Source of the DNA: JBCDGZ01 sp038750655
GTDB taxonomy: Bacteria > Bacteroidota > Bacteroidia > Chitinophagales > Saprospiraceae
DNA: 49,096 nt
Direction: 5' to 3'
Assembly: GCA_038750655.1 (NCBI GenBank)
Contig: JBCDGZ010000048.1
Coordinates: 1 to 49,096 of the forward strand
Made by a program: the position numbers and the translations under genes
In this document: one piece after another, positions 1-9,548 of the stretch
Layout of the letters: every line of letters begins with the position of its first letter
Numbering within the stretch: the first letter of the stretch is position 1
The notes under the pieces: generated by a model
Told to the model about the DNA's origin: nothing
The model's input: the letters and a program-made list of their open reading frames with translations, nothing else
Databases searched by the model: none

Positions 1-21
1 AAGTTAGTACAAACGGAAACT

Positions 22-50
22 TAGGGACACCCATTCCTATGCTGTCCCCC
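22..50. repeat. small inverted repeat upstream of the FG-GAP gene
   Basis: GGGACA at 24-29 pairs with TGTCCC at 43-48 around a 13-base loop; flanking TAG/CTA also match if two extra C residues are bulged. It resembles the GTGTC/GACAC-core hairpins found elsewhere in this window. No coding role is visible; the rest of 1-112 shows nothing recognisable. Confidence 0.4.
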
Positions 51-112
51 TATTTGCAGAAAAGAACGTATCCTGAGTACCTTCTGGATAGGTTCTATAA
101 AGGAAGCTTTTA

Positions 113-2323
113 ATGAGACTAGTAGGTCCATACCCCTATTGCATTCGCCTATGCTTGCTGCAGTGCGTTTTCTTTTTCGCTGGGTTCGTCATGCTCCATG
201 CCCAAGCTCCTCGTTATGTTCCGCTCCACGATATTGAAGTCGCCATCGACGGGAAAATTCTCCAAACCGCGCTCAACGGAGGCTTGGCCATGCCGCAGTT
301 TAGCCAGTTGGACCTGGATGGCCAGGGCTACGAAGACTTGATTGTATTCGATCGAATCGGAGACAAGCTGTTGCCATTTATCAATGAAGGGCAACAAGGA
401 GACATCCAATACCGCTATGCGCCCGAATATGAAGCCCTCTTTCCAACACTTGGCAATTTTGCGTTGATGATGGATTTCAACTGCGATGGCCTGAAAGATA
501 TTTTTACTACCAAAAAACAAAGTGCCTCGGAAGCTGAACTGCTGTTTTACCAGGCCGGTTTGCGCAACGGGGAACTCTATTTTGAAGAAGCGCCCTACCG
601 CAACACGACGATGAATACCCCGCGTATTGAAACCCATGCTCTGGACATTCCCGCGTTCAGCGATGTCAATGGCGATGGCGATATTGATATTTTGCAATTC
701 CCGCGTGTCAGCAATAACATCTATTACTTTGAAAACCAATCGGTGGAACGGGGCTATGGCTGCGACAGCCTGATTTTTGAATTGCAGGACGATTGCTGGG
801 GCTTGTTGGAGTACTCGCTTTCTGGGCTGCAGTTGGAATTTTGTGATGGCTTCCAAGGAGGAGGACTGGTGCGCAGTGCCTGCAATGGCTCTACCCTGCT
901 GGCCTACGACTTTGATGATGATTCGGACCAGGACATGCTCTACAGCTCGCTGACCTCCTTCGGCATTTCTTATCTTCCCAATAACGGTAATACCGATGGG
1001 GCCTTGATCGAGGAAGAGCAAATCAACTTCCTCTTTGACAGTGCCCGAGTCCTGTCTTTTCCGGCTTCTTTTATGTTGGATGTGGATAATGATAATCTGC
1101 TGGATATTGCCGTAAGCTCGAATCGCGTGGCGGATGTATTGTCGGGAGAAACCAGGGATCGCTTTTATTTTTTCAAGAATATGGCCAGCAATGAGCAGCC
1201 CGAATTTGAGTTCCACAACGACCATCTGCTGATTGATCAGGTTCTGGATGAAGGCTTTCGCTCTAGCGTTGCCCCGCTGGACTACAATGTCGATGGCTTA
1301 GTCGATCTGGTGATTGCGGGCAACTATCGCCATCCCTACTTCGGCTACACCTCCCGCCTGAACCTCTACCTTAACACTGGAACGCCGGAACAACCGCGCT
1401 TTGTCAGAATCGATGAAGACCTCTCTGGCCTTTTTCAATACAACTTCAAAACTATCCATCCCACCTTCGGTGACGTTGATGGCGACGGCGACCAAGACCT
1501 CGTCATCGGTACCTTCAAAGGTGATCTGCATTATTTTGAGAATGTCGCGCCGGCCAATCAGCCCGCCGACTTCCGCTGGCGGCTCGACATCTTCGAAGGC
1601 ATTGACGTTGGCCTATCTAGCCGTCCGCAGTTGGTGGATTTCGATCGGGATGGCTTGCTAGATGTACTCGTCGGCTCGGCCAATGGCCCAATCCAATACC
1701 TTCGGCAGACCGGCAGCGCCACCGCCCCGACCTTTGAGTTGATCGACGAAACCCTGGGGGGCATTTACCCCGATACTTTTCTGGTCGATAGCAGCCCCTT
1801 TTTGATCAAAGATCCGGAGGACAGTACGGCATTCTTCCTGCTGAACGGTACTCGGGACGGTCGAATAGAATGGTACCAAAATATTGTAGAGGGGGAGGAA
1901 TTTGAGCGAATTGATCAGGCCTACGGCCAGATCGATGTGGGCAGCTACGCCACCCTCTCTGTGGCCGACCTCAATGCAGATGGCCGTCCAGAGTTGCTGC
2001 TGGGTAATGAGCGCGGCGGTATCAATATTTACAGTCCGGAAGCAGATCAGACCACTTCTGTAAAGCAAGTCCCTACTGCCTCGCCGTTCCAACTGTTCCC
2101 TAATCCTGCGCATAACTACTTCAACATATACCTCAATCAACATGTAAATTCATCAGTGTCCTACGAATTATTTAACGTGCTTGGACAATCGGTTTTAGCG
2201 GGTGAAATCCCCGTCGGTAGTGCTCAGACGCGCGTTGCTATTAATTCATTAAGTAGTGGCACTTATTGGTGTAAACTGTATACTGAAAAGCAGTATTTTT
2301 TGCACCGGCTTGTAATCCCTTGA
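113..2323 (+). CDS. secreted FG-GAP/VCBS repeat protein with T9SS type A sorting domain
   Basis: A 736-residue exported protein. Residues 1-30 are a signal peptide ending LHAQ. The body holds at least nine Asp-rich calcium-loop motifs of the FG-GAP/VCBS type (for example DLDGQGYEDL, DVNGDGDIDIL, DVDGDGDQDLVIG, DFDRDGLLDVLVG, DLNADGRPELLLG), which in this family build an integrin-alpha-like beta-propeller. Residues from about 650 to the end form a type A sorting domain (LFPNPAHNYF, then NVLGQ, then LSSGTYWCKL), so the protein should cross the outer membrane by T9SS and be released or attached to the surface. The first ATG gives the signal peptide directly. The gene is followed in the same direction by the giant adhesin after 119 bases. 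Substrate or ligand cannot be told from sequence. Confidence 0.9.
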   Translation: MRLVGPYPYCIRLCLLQCVFFFAGFVMLHAQAPRYVPLHDIEVAIDGKILQTALNGGLAMPQFSQLDLDGQGYEDLIVFDRIGDKLLPFINEGQQGDIQYRYAPEYEALFPTLGNFALMMDFNCDGLKDIFTTKKQSASEAELLFYQAGLRNGELYFEEAPYRNTTMNTPRIETHALDIPAFSDVNGDGDIDILQFPRVSNNIYYFENQSVERGYGCDSLIFELQDDCWGLLEYSLSGLQLEFCDGFQGGGLVRSACNGSTLLAYDFDDDSDQDMLYSSLTSFGISYLPNNGNTDGALIEEEQINFLFDSARVLSFPASFMLDVDNDNLLDIAVSSNRVADVLSGETRDRFYFFKNMASNEQPEFEFHNDHLLIDQVLDEGFRSSVAPLDYNVDGLVDLVIAGNYRHPYFGYTSRLNLYLNTGTPEQPRFVRIDEDLSGLFQYNFKTIHPTFGDVDGDGDQDLVIGTFKGDLHYFENVAPANQPADFRWRLDIFEGIDVGLSSRPQLVDFDRDGLLDVLVGSANGPIQYLRQTGSATAPTFELIDETLGGIYPDTFLVDSSPFLIKDPEDSTAFFLLNGTRDGRIEWYQNIVEGEEFERIDQAYGQIDVGSYATLSVADLNADGRPELLLGNERGGINIYSPEADQTTSVKQVPTASPFQLFPNPAHNYFNIYLNQHVNSSVSYELFNVLGQSVLAGEIPVGSAQTRVAINSLSSGTYWCKLYTEKQYFLHRLVIP

Positions 2324-2442
2324 TCTGTCAGCTATGAATCAAAATTACTAAATGTGCTTATTCGTGAATCGGATAAGGGGCACAGCGGTATTTTAGATCA
2401 TAGCATTCACCGATTTTTTCTACAAACACTAAAAACAGGTCT

Positions 2443-5400
2443 ATGTATTCTAAATCTTTACGCCGACTCAAATTTTTAACCCTACAGTTTTTGTTGCTGT
2501 ATAGTTTTGCCAGTTTGCCGCAGCTGGCTAAAGCCTGTGATGGTTCGGGCTATATTATTAATAATGTCATCGATAATGGTGATGGAACGTTCACGATCGA
2601 TATGGATATTGTCATCGCGGGCTTCGACCATACGGGAGGAATACTTGGGGGGACTCAAGGTTTCTTTTTCAATACGGACCGACCGGTGGTGAGTATTGCT
2701 CCGCCCAGTTTGACTAGTGTGAATGGGACTACCCTCACCGCCGTACTGGGTGGAACGACAATCACCTGGGGGACACCAGGAGCCGGCCCTTACTTCGTAC
2801 TCCCCAGTGAGCCAACCCAGACTTTTAACGTGCAAGTCACCGTTACCGGCCGGCCACTGGCGTGGAACGGTGGAGGGATGGAAGACAACAACTGCCCGGG
2901 TGGGGCGGGAACGTCTAACCCCAGTCCCGGCTATAGTGGCACCTTTCCTTGCCCCTTGGCCACCATCGCACCAGTGGGTGGAGATCAAACCATTTGCGAA
3001 GGACAGAGTGTTACTCTTGGTGTAGCAGCTACTGGAGAAGACCTTATCGTGTGGTCTCCTGACGGTCAAACTGGAAGCACCATTACCGTAACCCCTACTG
3101 TTACAACTACCTATACGGCAGTAGCCACTAATGACTGTGGAGATGTGAATACCAGCATTACCATTACCGTTGATCCGCTGCCTATGCTCACTGATCTGAC
3201 GGGCGATCAGACCATTTGTTTTGGCGAAACAGCCAACCTAACGATCCTCTCTTTATTTGAGGACAACATTACCTGGATACCAACGGGTGATAATGGGTAT
3301 TCCATTTCGGTGATGCCAGCGAATACAACGACCTACACCGTTATTGCTACGAATGCCTGTGGTACCGATCAGCTGGATCTAGAAGTGGAAGTCATCCCCT
3401 TCCCCACGGTCATTCCAGACATCATCCAAGCCGACATCTGTGCGGGGGAAATCCTTAATTTAGACGCTTTTGTAGAAAATGAAGATTTTATCACCTGGAC
3501 GCCCGGTGGCTCTACGACTAATTCGCAGATTGTTAGTCCAACGCAAACCACCGTATACACTATTCTAGCGGGTAACTTCTGCGAAGTCGTCTCTGCGGAC
3601 ATTACGGTCAATGTCACCCCAGAGCCCGATATTCTGACCCTAACACCGGACCTCTCGGTCTGCTCCGGCGAAGTCGTCACCCTAGGCGTCGATACGTTGA
3701 ATGCCGATCAAATCCTCTGGACGCCTTCTGGCGAAACGGGCAATATCGTCACCATTACACCGACAATGCCTGTGGTTTACTCCGTTCAAGTCTCTAACCA
3801 ATGTGGGGATACGGTTGCAACGGTTCAAGTAGATATTGAGGAATTACCAGAGCTAAGCATCGTTAATGGCGATCAGTCCATCTGCGACGGAGAGACGGTA
3901 ACGCTGAGTGTAACGAGTACCAATGCCAATTCTGTCACCTGGACACCTGGTGGCCTCACTGGTAATTCGATCAGTGTTTCTCCCAACTCCACTACCACTT
4001 ACACCGTCGTAGCCTCTAATGATTGTGGGGATGAACTACAAAATATCACGGTCTCCCTAGTGCCCGAAGTCACCTCTAGCCTCACCTTAGAAACTTGCGA
4101 AGGCACTACTGCGACCTATCAGGGTACCTCCCTAGCCATCGGCTCCGTAACCGACTTTACGCTCACCGGCCCCAATGGCTGCGATTCCGTCGTCACCGTC
4201 ACCGTAGACGGCATTAACACCCTTACTTCCAATCTCACCCTGGAAGCCTGCGACGGGACGGATGCCATTTACGAAGGCACCTCACTGCCCCCCGGTTCCA
4301 TGACCGATTTCACCCTGACTGCCACCAGTGGCTGCGACTCGATTGTCACCGTAACGGTTGATCAGCTTCCTCTATTCACCACCTCGCTGACCTTGGAAAC
4401 CTGCGATGGGACGACCGCCGATTATAATGGCAATCCTCTCGCCGTCGGCACCACTACCGACTTTGGCTTCACCGCCGCTAATGGCTGTGACTCCACCGTC
4501 TCCGTAACCGTCGATGGCTTACAAAATTTTACGACCCCACTTACCCTGGAAGCTTGTGATGGCAACACCGCCGATTATAATGGCAACGCCCTCGCCATCG
4601 GTACCACCACCGACTTTAGCTTCACCGCCAACAACGGCTGCGACTCCACCGTCTCCGTAACCGTCGATGGCCTACAAAATTTTACGACCCCATTGACCCT
4701 CGAAGCTTGTGATGGCAACACCGCCGATTATAATGGCAACGCTCTCGCCATCGGCACCACCACCGACTTTAGCTTCACCGCCAATAACGGCTGTGACTCC
4801 ACCGTCTCCGTAACCGTCGATGGCTTACAAAATTTTACGACCCCACTTACCCTCGAAGCCTGCGATGGTAACACGGCCGATTATAATGGCAACGCCCTCG
4901 CTATCGGTACCACCACTGATTTCAGCTTCACTGCCAACAACGGTTGCGACTCCACCGTCTCCGTAACCGTCGATGGCCTACAAAATTTTACGACCCCACT
5001 TACCCTCGAAGCCTGCGACGGCAACACGGCCGATTACAATGGCAACGCCCTCGCCATCGGTACCACCACCGACTTTAGCTTCACTGCCAACAATGGCTGC
5101 GACTCCACTGTCTCCGTGACCGTCGATGGCTTACAGACCTTCACCTCTGCGCTGACCTTGGAGACCTGCGATGGGACGACGACCAGCTATGAGGGGAGTA
5201 CGCTAGCCGTCGGCTCCGTGACCGATTTCACCCTTACGGCTGACAATGGTTGCGATTCGGTAGTTACGGTAACGGTCAATGGCATCAGCGTCTTTACCTC
5301 TAATTTAACCCTGGAGACTTGCGATGGGACGACCGCCAGCTATGAAGGAAGCGATCTGCCTATAGGCAGCGTCACGGACTTCACCTTTACCGCCTCTAGC

Positions 5401-8400
5401 GGCTGCGATTCGATCGTCACCGTAACGGTTGATGGCATCAGTGCCTTCTTCTCTACAGTTGACCTAGAGGCCTGCGACGGCAATACTGCTGATTACAATG
5501 GCAATCCATTGGCCATCGGTACCTCGACGAACTTTACCCTCACTGCCGCCAGCGGCTGTGACTCGATTGTTACCGTAACGGTTCAGGGACTGGACACTTA
5601 TAATACCCCTCTCCAATTATCGGCCTGTCAAGGCGAAGATGCTGACTATAATGGCAATGCCCTCGCTATCGGTTCGATCACAGATTTCAGTTTTACGGCG
5701 GCTAATGGCTGTGACTCGACGGTGACAGTAGCTGTGCTAGGACTGGATACTTATGCCGAGCCTTTGCAATTGCAAACTTGTTTGGGGACAGATATTGTGT
5801 ATAATGGAACGCCGCTATCTGCGGGCTCGGTGACGGACTTTAACTTTACGGCGGCCAATGGCTGCGACTCGCTGGTGACGGTCTCCGTTGATGGAATTGA
5901 TGCGATTCGCAACAGTTTGAATCTGGAAACCTGTGACGGTACTGAAGCAACTTACGAAGGTACTTCGCTGGCCATCGGCTCCTCGACTGATTTTACGTTT
6001 ACGGCTAATAATGGTTGTGATTCAATCGTAACGGTGAGCATTAGTGGTATATCAGCCATTACCAATTCCCTTAACTTGGAGACCTGCGATGGCACCGAGG
6101 CGGTTTACGAGGGCACTAATCTGGCTATCGGCTCCTCGACCGATTTTACGTTTACTGCAAGCAGCAATGGCTGCGATTCGATCGTCACCGTAACCGTTAG
6201 TGGCGTAACTGCCATCACCAATTCCCTTAACCTGGAAACCTGCGACGGTACAGAGGCCGTCTACGAAGGCACTAATCTACCCATTGGCTCTTCAACTGAC
6301 TTTACCTTCACCGCAAGCAGCAGTGGCTGTGATTCGATCGTAACCGTAATCGTCAGTGGCATTCCCATCCTCACCAGTTCTCTCAACCTGGAAACCTGTG
6401 ATGGCACCGAAGCAGTTTTCAATGGCACCAATCTGCCTATTGGCTCCTCGACTGATTTTACGCTAACGGCCAATAGTGGCTGCGATTCGATCGTCACCGT
6501 ACTCGTAGGGGCACTGCCTACTTTTGTCACCTCCTTACAGCTCGAAGCTTGCGAAGGTAATGAGGCGATTTACAACGGAACGCCGCTTTCGATTGGTTCT
6601 TCGACGGACTTTGGCTTTACGGCGGCTAATGGCTGTGATTCGACGGTGACAGTAGCTGTAGCGGGCTTGATCAATCCAACGGGTACCTTACAATTAGAAG
6701 CCTGTGATGGGACCAGTGCGGTATACGATGGACAGTCGATCCCAACGGGTACTTCGGCAGATTTCACCTTAACGGCCAGCAATGGTTGTGATTCTTTATT
6801 GACCGTTATTGTCGATCCACTGCCTAACTTTGCTTCTTCCTTACAGCTGCAAACTTGTCAAGGGACAGAGGCCGTATACGAAGGGCAGAATCTGGCGATT
6901 GGTTCGACTACAGATTTCACCCTAACCGCTAATAATGGTTGCGACTCGGTAGTCACGGTTTCGGTAATTGGTCTGAATACTTTAATGACCGCCATACAGT
7001 TGGAGGCTTGTGATGGAACAGAGGCGCTGTACAACGGAACGCCGCTGCCAGTTGGTTCTTCGACTGACTTTAATTTTATTGCCTCTTCAGGATGTGACTC
7101 TATCGTAACAGTTAGCGTAGCGGGCTTGCAAAATTTCAGTGATGCGCTGACCCTAGATGCTTGCGATGGGACCACGGCAATCTACGAGGGGCAGCAACTG
7201 GCGATTGGTTCGACAACTGATTTCAGCTTCACTGCCGCCAATGGTTGTGACTCGACTGTCTCTGTTTCCGTACAGGGCCTGCAAGTTTTTGCTAGTGCGC
7301 TACAGTTGGATGCCTGCGATGGGACTACAGCCATTTACGAAGGGCAACAACTCGCTATTGGTAGCTCCACGGACTTCACCTTCACTGCGAACAACGGCTG
7401 CGACTCCGTAGTCAGCGTATCGGTGCAGGGCCTGCAAGTCTTCAACACCCCCTTGACCCTGGATGCCTGCGATGGGACCACGGCGGATTACAATGGTACA
7501 GCATTAGATATTGGAACAACAACTGATTTCACCTTTACTTCTATTAACGGCTGTGACTCGATTGTTTCGGTTACTGTCCAGGGCCTACAAAATTTTGCCT
7601 CCGCACTCTCCTTAGACGCTTGCGAAGGAACGACGGCCAGCTATAATGGTCAATCCCTTGCGATTGGCTCCGTGACGGATTTCACCCTTACGGCAACTAA
7701 TGGCTGTGACTCTGTCGTCACCGTCTCCGTTGCGGGATTAGAAGTGTACGAGATAGATGAGGTCATAGAAACTTGTGAAGATACGCCTATTACTTTTGAT
7801 GGGGTCATCATCCCCGCTGGAGGCAATCAGGCTTTTACCTACACCTCCGCCCTCGGCTGCGATTCGATCGTTACCGTCTTCGCCTCTGACGTCCTCACCC
7901 TATCCTCTTCGAATGAAGAAGTGACTATTTGTAATGGTGATATGGTTGAGGTATTTGGGCAAATGGTATCGACGGCCGGTGCGTACTCTGATATTTTCAC
8001 CAATACCAACGGTTGTGATTCTACTCACACCGTCTTTGTCGATGTACTATCAGAAATTGAATTGACTTCCGAAAGCGAGCCTTCCTGCCCCGATGAAAAT
8101 ACGGGTATATTGGTCGTGGAAACCAGCGGTGGTATGGGGCCTTACAATTTCAACTGGAACAATGGTGCACAAGGGGAAGAGTTGAATAATCTCTCCGCCG
8201 GCCTTTATACCCTTACGGTTACCGATGCAATGGGGTGTACAGAAACGATTGATTTAGAAGTGACCACTCATCAGGCTGAGGTAGAAGCCATTGCCGAAGA
8301 TGTCAACTGCTTTGGGGATGACGACGGTGTTATTACCATTACCAATCCTAATCCAGAATGGGTCTTTAGCTTGGAAAATCGGCCGTTCACCAGCGACAGC

Positions 8401-9036
8401 TTCTTTGTTCGACTGACGGCCGGCACCTATCAGCTGACCACCCAGGATGCCTTCGGCTGCCTCTACAACCAGCGAATCGAAGTCGCGCAGCCCGGCGAAT
8501 TTGTCCTCTCTCTACCCAGCGATACCACCATACAACTCGGCCAGTCTGTCCCGATCAGCGCCAATCACAATGCCTTCGGCAACCTCGCATTCAACTGGAA
8601 CACCACCAATTTTCTGGATTGCGACAGCTGCCTCAATCCGCTAGCGACCCCAGTAGATAATATCCTCTACGTGCTCAGTGCCACCGACGAAAATGGTTGT
8701 GAAGCACAGGACGAGATTTTTATCGTCGTAGAAAACCAGTTCCAAGTCTACATTCCTAATGCCTTCAGTCCGAATAATGATGGACAGAATGAAGAATTCA
8801 TGATTTTTGCCGCAGAGAACGTCATCAGCAATATCACCTCCTTCAAGGTCTTTTCCAGATGGGGGGAACTCTTATTTGCTGATTTCAACTTCCAACCCAA
8901 CGATCCCACCCATTCTTGGGATGGCGTATTCAAAGGGGACCTGATGAACCCGGCGGTTTTTGTCTACTTCGCGGAAATAGAATTTATAGACGGAACAACT
9001 AAGTTATTTAAGGGCGATGTGACTTTACTGAAGTAA
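2443..9036 (+). CDS. giant repeat adhesin with gliding-motility-associated (T9SS type B) C-terminal domain
   Basis: A 2197-residue surface protein. Order of parts: signal peptide (about 1-31); a unique N-terminal domain (32-175); five Ig/PKD-like repeats of about 73 residues (about 176-543), each with a Cys in a (D/G)QTIC.GE-type motif and a second Cys in (N)xCG; 24 tandem repeats of about 51 residues (about 545-1770), consensus LxLExCDGTxAxYxG...IGSxTDFxFTAxNGCDSxVTVxVxGL; two divergent repeats; an SprB-like repeat region (about 1880-2020); and a type B sorting domain (about 2105-2197) with YIPNAFSPNNDGQNEEF and FKVFSRWGELLF, ending FKGDVTLLK. Each 51-residue repeat has two cysteines, which suggests a disulfide per module. 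It is most likely a T9SS-exported stalk or adhesin. A strong terminator follows. Function beyond adhesion is inference. Confidence 0.9.
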   Translation: MYSKSLRRLKFLTLQFLLLYSFASLPQLAKACDGSGYIINNVIDNGDGTFTIDMDIVIAGFDHTGGILGGTQGFFFNTDRPVVSIAPPSLTSVNGTTLTAVLGGTTITWGTPGAGPYFVLPSEPTQTFNVQVTVTGRPLAWNGGGMEDNNCPGGAGTSNPSPGYSGTFPCPLATIAPVGGDQTICEGQSVTLGVAATGEDLIVWSPDGQTGSTITVTPTVTTTYTAVATNDCGDVNTSITITVDPLPMLTDLTGDQTICFGETANLTILSLFEDNITWIPTGDNGYSISVMPANTTTYTVIATNACGTDQLDLEVEVIPFPTVIPDIIQADICAGEILNLDAFVENEDFITWTPGGSTTNSQIVSPTQTTVYTILAGNFCEVVSADITVNVTPEPDILTLTPDLSVCSGEVVTLGVDTLNADQILWTPSGETGNIVTITPTMPVVYSVQVSNQCGDTVATVQVDIEELPELSIVNGDQSICDGETVTLSVTSTNANSVTWTPGGLTGNSISVSPNSTTTYTVVASNDCGDELQNITVSLVPEVTSSLTLETCEGTTATYQGTSLAIGSVTDFTLTGPNGCDSVVTVTVDGINTLTSNLTLEACDGTDAIYEGTSLPPGSMTDFTLTATSGCDSIVTVTVDQLPLFTTSLTLETCDGTTADYNGNPLAVGTTTDFGFTAANGCDSTVSVTVDGLQNFTTPLTLEACDGNTADYNGNALAIGTTTDFSFTANNGCDSTVSVTVDGLQNFTTPLTLEACDGNTADYNGNALAIGTTTDFSFTANNGCDSTVSVTVDGLQNFTTPLTLEACDGNTADYNGNALAIGTTTDFSFTANNGCDSTVSVTVDGLQNFTTPLTLEACDGNTADYNGNALAIGTTTDFSFTANNGCDSTVSVTVDGLQTFTSALTLETCDGTTTSYEGSTLAVGSVTDFTLTADNGCDSVVTVTVNGISVFTSNLTLETCDGTTASYEGSDLPIGSVTDFTFTASSGCDSIVTVTVDGISAFFSTVDLEACDGNTADYNGNPLAIGTSTNFTLTAASGCDSIVTVTVQGLDTYNTPLQLSACQGEDADYNGNALAIGSITDFSFTAANGCDSTVTVAVLGLDTYAEPLQLQTCLGTDIVYNGTPLSAGSVTDFNFTAANGCDSLVTVSVDGIDAIRNSLNLETCDGTEATYEGTSLAIGSSTDFTFTANNGCDSIVTVSISGISAITNSLNLETCDGTEAVYEGTNLAIGSSTDFTFTASSNGCDSIVTVTVSGVTAITNSLNLETCDGTEAVYEGTNLPIGSSTDFTFTASSSGCDSIVTVIVSGIPILTSSLNLETCDGTEAVFNGTNLPIGSSTDFTLTANSGCDSIVTVLVGALPTFVTSLQLEACEGNEAIYNGTPLSIGSSTDFGFTAANGCDSTVTVAVAGLINPTGTLQLEACDGTSAVYDGQSIPTGTSADFTLTASNGCDSLLTVIVDPLPNFASSLQLQTCQGTEAVYEGQNLAIGSTTDFTLTANNGCDSVVTVSVIGLNTLMTAIQLEACDGTEALYNGTPLPVGSSTDFNFIASSGCDSIVTVSVAGLQNFSDALTLDACDGTTAIYEGQQLAIGSTTDFSFTAANGCDSTVSVSVQGLQVFASALQLDACDGTTAIYEGQQLAIGSSTDFTFTANNGCDSVVSVSVQGLQVFNTPLTLDACDGTTADYNGTALDIGTTTDFTFTSINGCDSIVSVTVQGLQNFASALSLDACEGTTASYNGQSLAIGSVTDFTLTATNGCDSVVTVSVAGLEVYEIDEVIETCEDTPITFDGVIIPAGGNQAFTYTSALGCDSIVTVFASDVLTLSSSNEEVTICNGDMVEVFGQMVSTAGAYSDIFTNTNGCDSTHTVFVDVLSEIELTSESEPSCPDENTGILVVETSGGMGPYNFNWNNGAQGEELNNLSAGLYTLTVTDAMGCTETIDLEVTTHQAEVEAIAEDVNCFGDDDGVITITNPNPEWVFSLENRPFTSDSFFVRLTAGTYQLTTQDAFGCLYNQRIEVAQPGEFVLSLPSDTTIQLGQSVPISANHNAFGNLAFNWNTTNFLDCDSCLNPLATPVDNILYVLSATDENGCEAQDEIFIVVENQFQVYIPNAFSPNNDGQNEEFMIFAAENVISNITSFKVFSRWGELLFADFNFQPNDPTHSWDGVFKGDLMNPAVFVYFAEIEFIDGTTKLFKGDVTLLK
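4075..7753 (+). repeat. 24 tandem 153-bp coding repeats inside the giant adhesin
   Basis: The region encodes 24 consecutive modules of about 51 codons, in frame; one module has an extra codon. Copies 4 to 7 (4534-4686, 4687-4839, 4840-4992, 4993-5145) encode identical protein sequence and are nearly identical in DNA, differing at scattered third positions. Outer copies are much more diverged. This looks like recent expansion or gene conversion in the block's 5' third. Slippage or unequal exchange here would change the number of modules without breaking the frame. Confidence 0.95.
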
Positions 9037-9059
9037 GATCGCTCTTTGATGGCGTATTG

Positions 9060-9100
9060 GCCCAGCAAGCGTTGAGTGGAAATGCTTGCTGGGCTTTTTT
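9060..9100 (+). terminator. rho-independent terminator after the giant adhesin
   Basis: A perfect 11-bp stem, GCCCAGCAAGC (9060-9070) with GCTTGCTGGGC (9084-9094), a 13-base loop and six T residues (9095-9100), 24 bases after the stop codon. It ends transcription of the two plus-strand secreted-protein genes. Confidence 0.93.
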
Positions 9101-9548
9101 GTTGGCTTAAGGAGAAATAGACTGGTCAAAAGAGAGGAGAGGGTGTATAACTGTTTTAGGGGGATTTGGGAAATTGAGGGAGTTTGGACAAAAGTGGGAG
9201 GGTCCCGCCCACTTCGCCACCACCGCCGATCCGCTCCGCTCGATGTTGAATACTGACCATAGCTGGTCAGCACCTGCGGAGCGGATCGCAAGAGTTCCTC
9301 TGTGAAGATGGCACCTTTTTCTTTCCAGGCCTTTGAAAGAAAAGAGGAGGTATGTTACGTCCGAGATCATCCTAGTGATCTCTAAATACTTACGGGAAAT
9401 TACCAAAGCGAGCTGTCGTGTAGGATTTTCTGTTCTTGGCTTTGGCAATAGATCAGACTTCAACAAATTTAACACAAAATGTTTTCTAAATCAAATTTGG
9501 TAGCGTATTTCTTTCAGAAACTAGGAACTGCCGCTGATGGCTCCACTC
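9101..9548. other. non-coding interval between convergent genes with inverted repeats
   Basis: No convincing gene. It contains a perfect 12-bp inverted repeat GATCCGCTCCGC (9228-9239) and GCGGAGCGGATC (9276-9287), whose 36-base loop holds a second pair TGACCA/TGGTCA, and a smaller hairpin TTTTCTTTC (9317-9325) with GAAAGAAAA (9335-9343). Open frames on the minus strand here lack any recognisable domain and cover the inverted repeats, so they were not called. Confidence 0.6.

Noticed and set aside
149..1225. 358-codon minus-strand open frame
   Set aside because: It is antisense to the FG-GAP gene with no signal, domain or start context.
4534..5145. Regularly spaced near-identical units, considered as a CRISPR-like array
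   Set aside because: Units are 153 bases with no short repeat/spacer alternation, and they are in-frame protein modules.
9107..9475. 122-codon open frame on the minus strand between the adhesin and the thrombospondin-type-3 gene
   Set aside because: It runs across the inverted repeats, has no recognisable domain and no supporting context.
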